From Proteobacteria bacterium UBA1844 (GTDB lineage Bacteria > Pseudomonadota > Gammaproteobacteria > Steroidobacterales > Woeseiaceae), in assembly GCA_002338615.1 (NCBI GenBank), contig DDIS01000077.1:1-6774 (forward strand): a stretch of DNA of 6,774 nt. The letters run 5' to 3'. The notes beneath the pieces are model-generated. The model was given only the letters and a program-made list of their open reading frames with translations, was not told the DNA's origin and did not search any database. Shown here in pieces: positions 5,030 through 6,774 of this stretch. The position numbers and the translations under genes are program-made. Position 1 is the stretch's first letter. The number at the start of each line of letters is the position of its first letter.

Positions 5030-6774
5030 ATGGATGTCACACCAATACTTGAGTCTTTAAACGACGCGCAGCGCAAAGCCGTCACCGCCCCGGCCGAGCC
5101 GACACTGGTCATCGCCGGGGCAGGCAGTGGCAAGACGCGCGTGCTGGTGCACCGGGCCGCGTGGCTGATCGATATCGAGGGCGTATCGCCACAGGGCCTG
5201 CTCGCCGTCACGTTTACGAACAAGGCCGCGGCCGAGATGCGCGGGCGGATCGAAAACCTGCTCAATATCCCGGTCAGCCATCTCTGGATTGGAACGTTTC
5301 ACGGACTGGCGCACCGTTTGCTGAGACGCCACTGGCGCGAAGCCGGCCTGCCGCAGAACTTCCAGATTATTGATTCCGACGACCAGCTACGCCTCATCAA
5401 GCGACTCTTGAAAGGTCTTGGAATCGACGATAGCCGCTGGGTACCGCGCGAGATTCAATACTTTATCAACGGCCAGAAAGATGAAGGATTGCGCGCGAAA
5501 CATCTCGATGATGAAGGTGACCCGCAGCGTCGGCAGATGATTTCCCTGTACAAGGAATACGAAACCGTTTGCGAACGCGGTGGCCTGGTCGACTTCGCCG
5601 AATTGCTGCTGCGTGCCCACGAACTCTGGCGCGACAACGCCGAACTGCTTGCCCACTACCAACGCCGCTTCAAGCACCTGCTGGTGGACGAGTTCCAGGA
5701 CACCAACGCAATTCAGTACGGCTGGCTGCGCCTGCTTGCGGGCAAGACCGGCGTGCCGTTCGTCGTGGGCGACGACGACCAGTCCATCTATCGCTGGCGT
5801 GGCGCACGGGTCGAGCATATTCACCAGTTTCAGAAAGACTTTCCCGGTACCACTGTAATCAAGCTGGAACAGAACTATCGCTCGACCGCGACTATTCTGA
5901 ATGCCGCGAATGCTGTCATTGCGAACAACAATTCACGGATGGGTAAGAATCTCTGGACTGATGGCACAACAGGCGAGCCGATCCGTGTGTATTCGGCGTA
6001 CAACGAACGCGACGAAGCCGACTTTGTTATCGGTCGACTGCGCGACTGGATAGACCAGGGCAATCTGCGTGCCGATTCTGCCATCCTGTACCGGTCCAAC
6101 GCGCAATCACGAGTGCTCGAAGAGGCGCTGGTCAATGCGCGAATTCCCTATCGTGTCTACGGCGGGCAGCGCTTTTTCGAGCGCGCGGAAATCAAGGACG
6201 CCCTGGCTTACCTGCGCCTGATTTCCAATCGCGACGACGACTCGTCATTTGAGCGTGTTGTCAACAAACCAACGCGCGGCATCGGTGCGCGCACGATCGA
6301 GATCATGCGCCAGTATGCGCGCGCCAACGGTTGCTCGATGTGGCGCGCTGCCGGCGCGATCGCCAGCGATGAATTATCGAGCCGGGCCGCCAACGCCGTG
6401 CTCGTCTTTTTGAACCTGATCGAACGCATGGCGCGCGATACAGCCACCCTCGACCTGCAGGACCAGGTCGACCACGCAATTCATGCGAGCGGCCTGATCG
6501 AGTTTTTCCGGCAGGAAAAAGGCGAGAAGGGGGAGACGCGGATAGAGAACCTCGAGGAACTCGTGAGTGCGGCAAAAGGCTTTACACCGGGCGCCGAGGA
6601 GGACATGTCGCTGCTGGACGAATTCCTGTCACACGCCGCGCTCGAAGCCGGCGAGGGGCAGGCGGATGCCTGGGAAGACTGTGTACAACTCATGACCATG
6701 CATTCCGCGAAAGGGCTCGAGTTTCCGCTGGTCTTTATGTGTGGCATGGAAGATGGCCTGTTTCCGCACCAGCG
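5030..6774 (+). CDS. uvrD: DNA helicase II UvrD, 3' end outside the window
   Basis: A superfamily 1A 3'-5' helicase that acts in nucleotide excision repair and methyl-directed mismatch repair, displacing the nicked strand and clearing protein filaments. The window holds about 581 of an expected 720 or so residues. All motifs up to V are present and in order: Q motif LNDAQRKAV (10-18), Walker A AGAGSGKT (29-36, K35), Ia VTFTNKAAAEM (60-70), Ib GTFHGLAHRLL (88-98), Walker B VDEFQDTN (219-226, D220/E221), III GDDDQSIYRWRGA (247-259), IV EQNYRS (280-285, R284), IVa YGGQRFFERAEIKDAL (377-392) and V TMHSAKGLEF (556-565). K35, D220/E221 and R284 carry the same numbers as in E. coli UvrD, and the N-terminus MDVTPILESLND mirrors E. 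coli MDVSYLLDSLND, which fixes the ATG at 5030 despite a weak Shine-Dalgarno. Motif VI and the C-terminal tail lie beyond the right edge. There is no frameshift. It has its own promoter and is unrelated to the upstream block. Confidence 0.98.
   Translation, partial: MDVTPILESLNDAQRKAVTAPAEPTLVIAGAGSGKTRVLVHRAAWLIDIEGVSPQGLLAVTFTNKAAAEMRGRIENLLNIPVSHLWIGTFHGLAHRLLRRHWREAGLPQNFQIIDSDDQLRLIKRLLKGLGIDDSRWVPREIQYFINGQKDEGLRAKHLDDEGDPQRRQMISLYKEYETVCERGGLVDFAELLLRAHELWRDNAELLAHYQRRFKHLLVDEFQDTNAIQYGWLRLLAGKTGVPFVVGDDDQSIYRWRGARVEHIHQFQKDFPGTTVIKLEQNYRSTATILNAANAVIANNNSRMGKNLWTDGTTGEPIRVYSAYNERDEADFVIGRLRDWIDQGNLRADSAILYRSNAQSRVLEEALVNARIPYRVYGGQRFFERAEIKDALAYLRLISNRDDDSSFERVVNKPTRGIGARTIEIMRQYARANGCSMWRAAGAIASDELSSRAANAVLVFLNLIERMARDTATLDLQDQVDHAIHASGLIEFFRQEKGEKGETRIENLEELVSAAKGFTPGAEEDMSLLDEFLSHAALEAGEGQADAWEDCVQLMTMHSAKGLEFPLVFMCGMEDGLFPHQ

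Overview
The window comes from a GC-rich bacterium, most likely a gammaproteobacterium. The main support is the partial gene at the right end, which matches the E. coli UvrD pattern motif for motif, with the same residue numbers for the key catalytic positions. A REP-type palindrome of the GTAG class at the left edge fits the same group. I cannot name the genus from sequence alone. All recognised genes lie on the + strand.

Layout. Positions 1-103 hold a REP-like repeat and a small hairpin. Positions 104-1393 encode an ATP-grasp protein that resembles PurD (glycinamide ribonucleotide synthetase) but lacks hallmark residues of that enzyme, so it is probably a divergent relative with another substrate. 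Next comes a tight two-gene unit: an ECF-type sigma factor (1435-1995, GTG start) and a single-pass membrane protein (2027-2569) whose position, topology and periplasmic beta-rich domain suggest an anti-sigma factor without the usual zinc motif. After a short AT-rich gap there is a secreted, extremely acidic, lysine-free protein of 143 residues (2654-3085). After a 191-base gap follows a TPR plus outer-membrane beta-barrel protein (3277-4905). Its only convincing start is a non-canonical ATT codon behind a good Shine-Dalgarno sequence. A likely intrinsic terminator (4917-4940) closes this block, and uvrD (5030 to beyond the right edge) starts behind its own extended -10 promoter.

How the genes may work together. 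The sigma factor and membrane partner look like an envelope-signal switch. The acidic exported protein and the TPR/beta-barrel protein downstream are both envelope proteins and may be its targets or sensors, but this is inferred only from order and orientation. The PurD-like gene and uvrD look like unrelated neighbours: uvrD is housekeeping DNA repair, while the PurD-like gene sits 41 bases upstream of the sigma gene and could share its transcript. The most interesting material is the sigma / membrane partner / acidic protein / TPR-barrel block, the ATT start, and the altered active site of the PurD-like enzyme.
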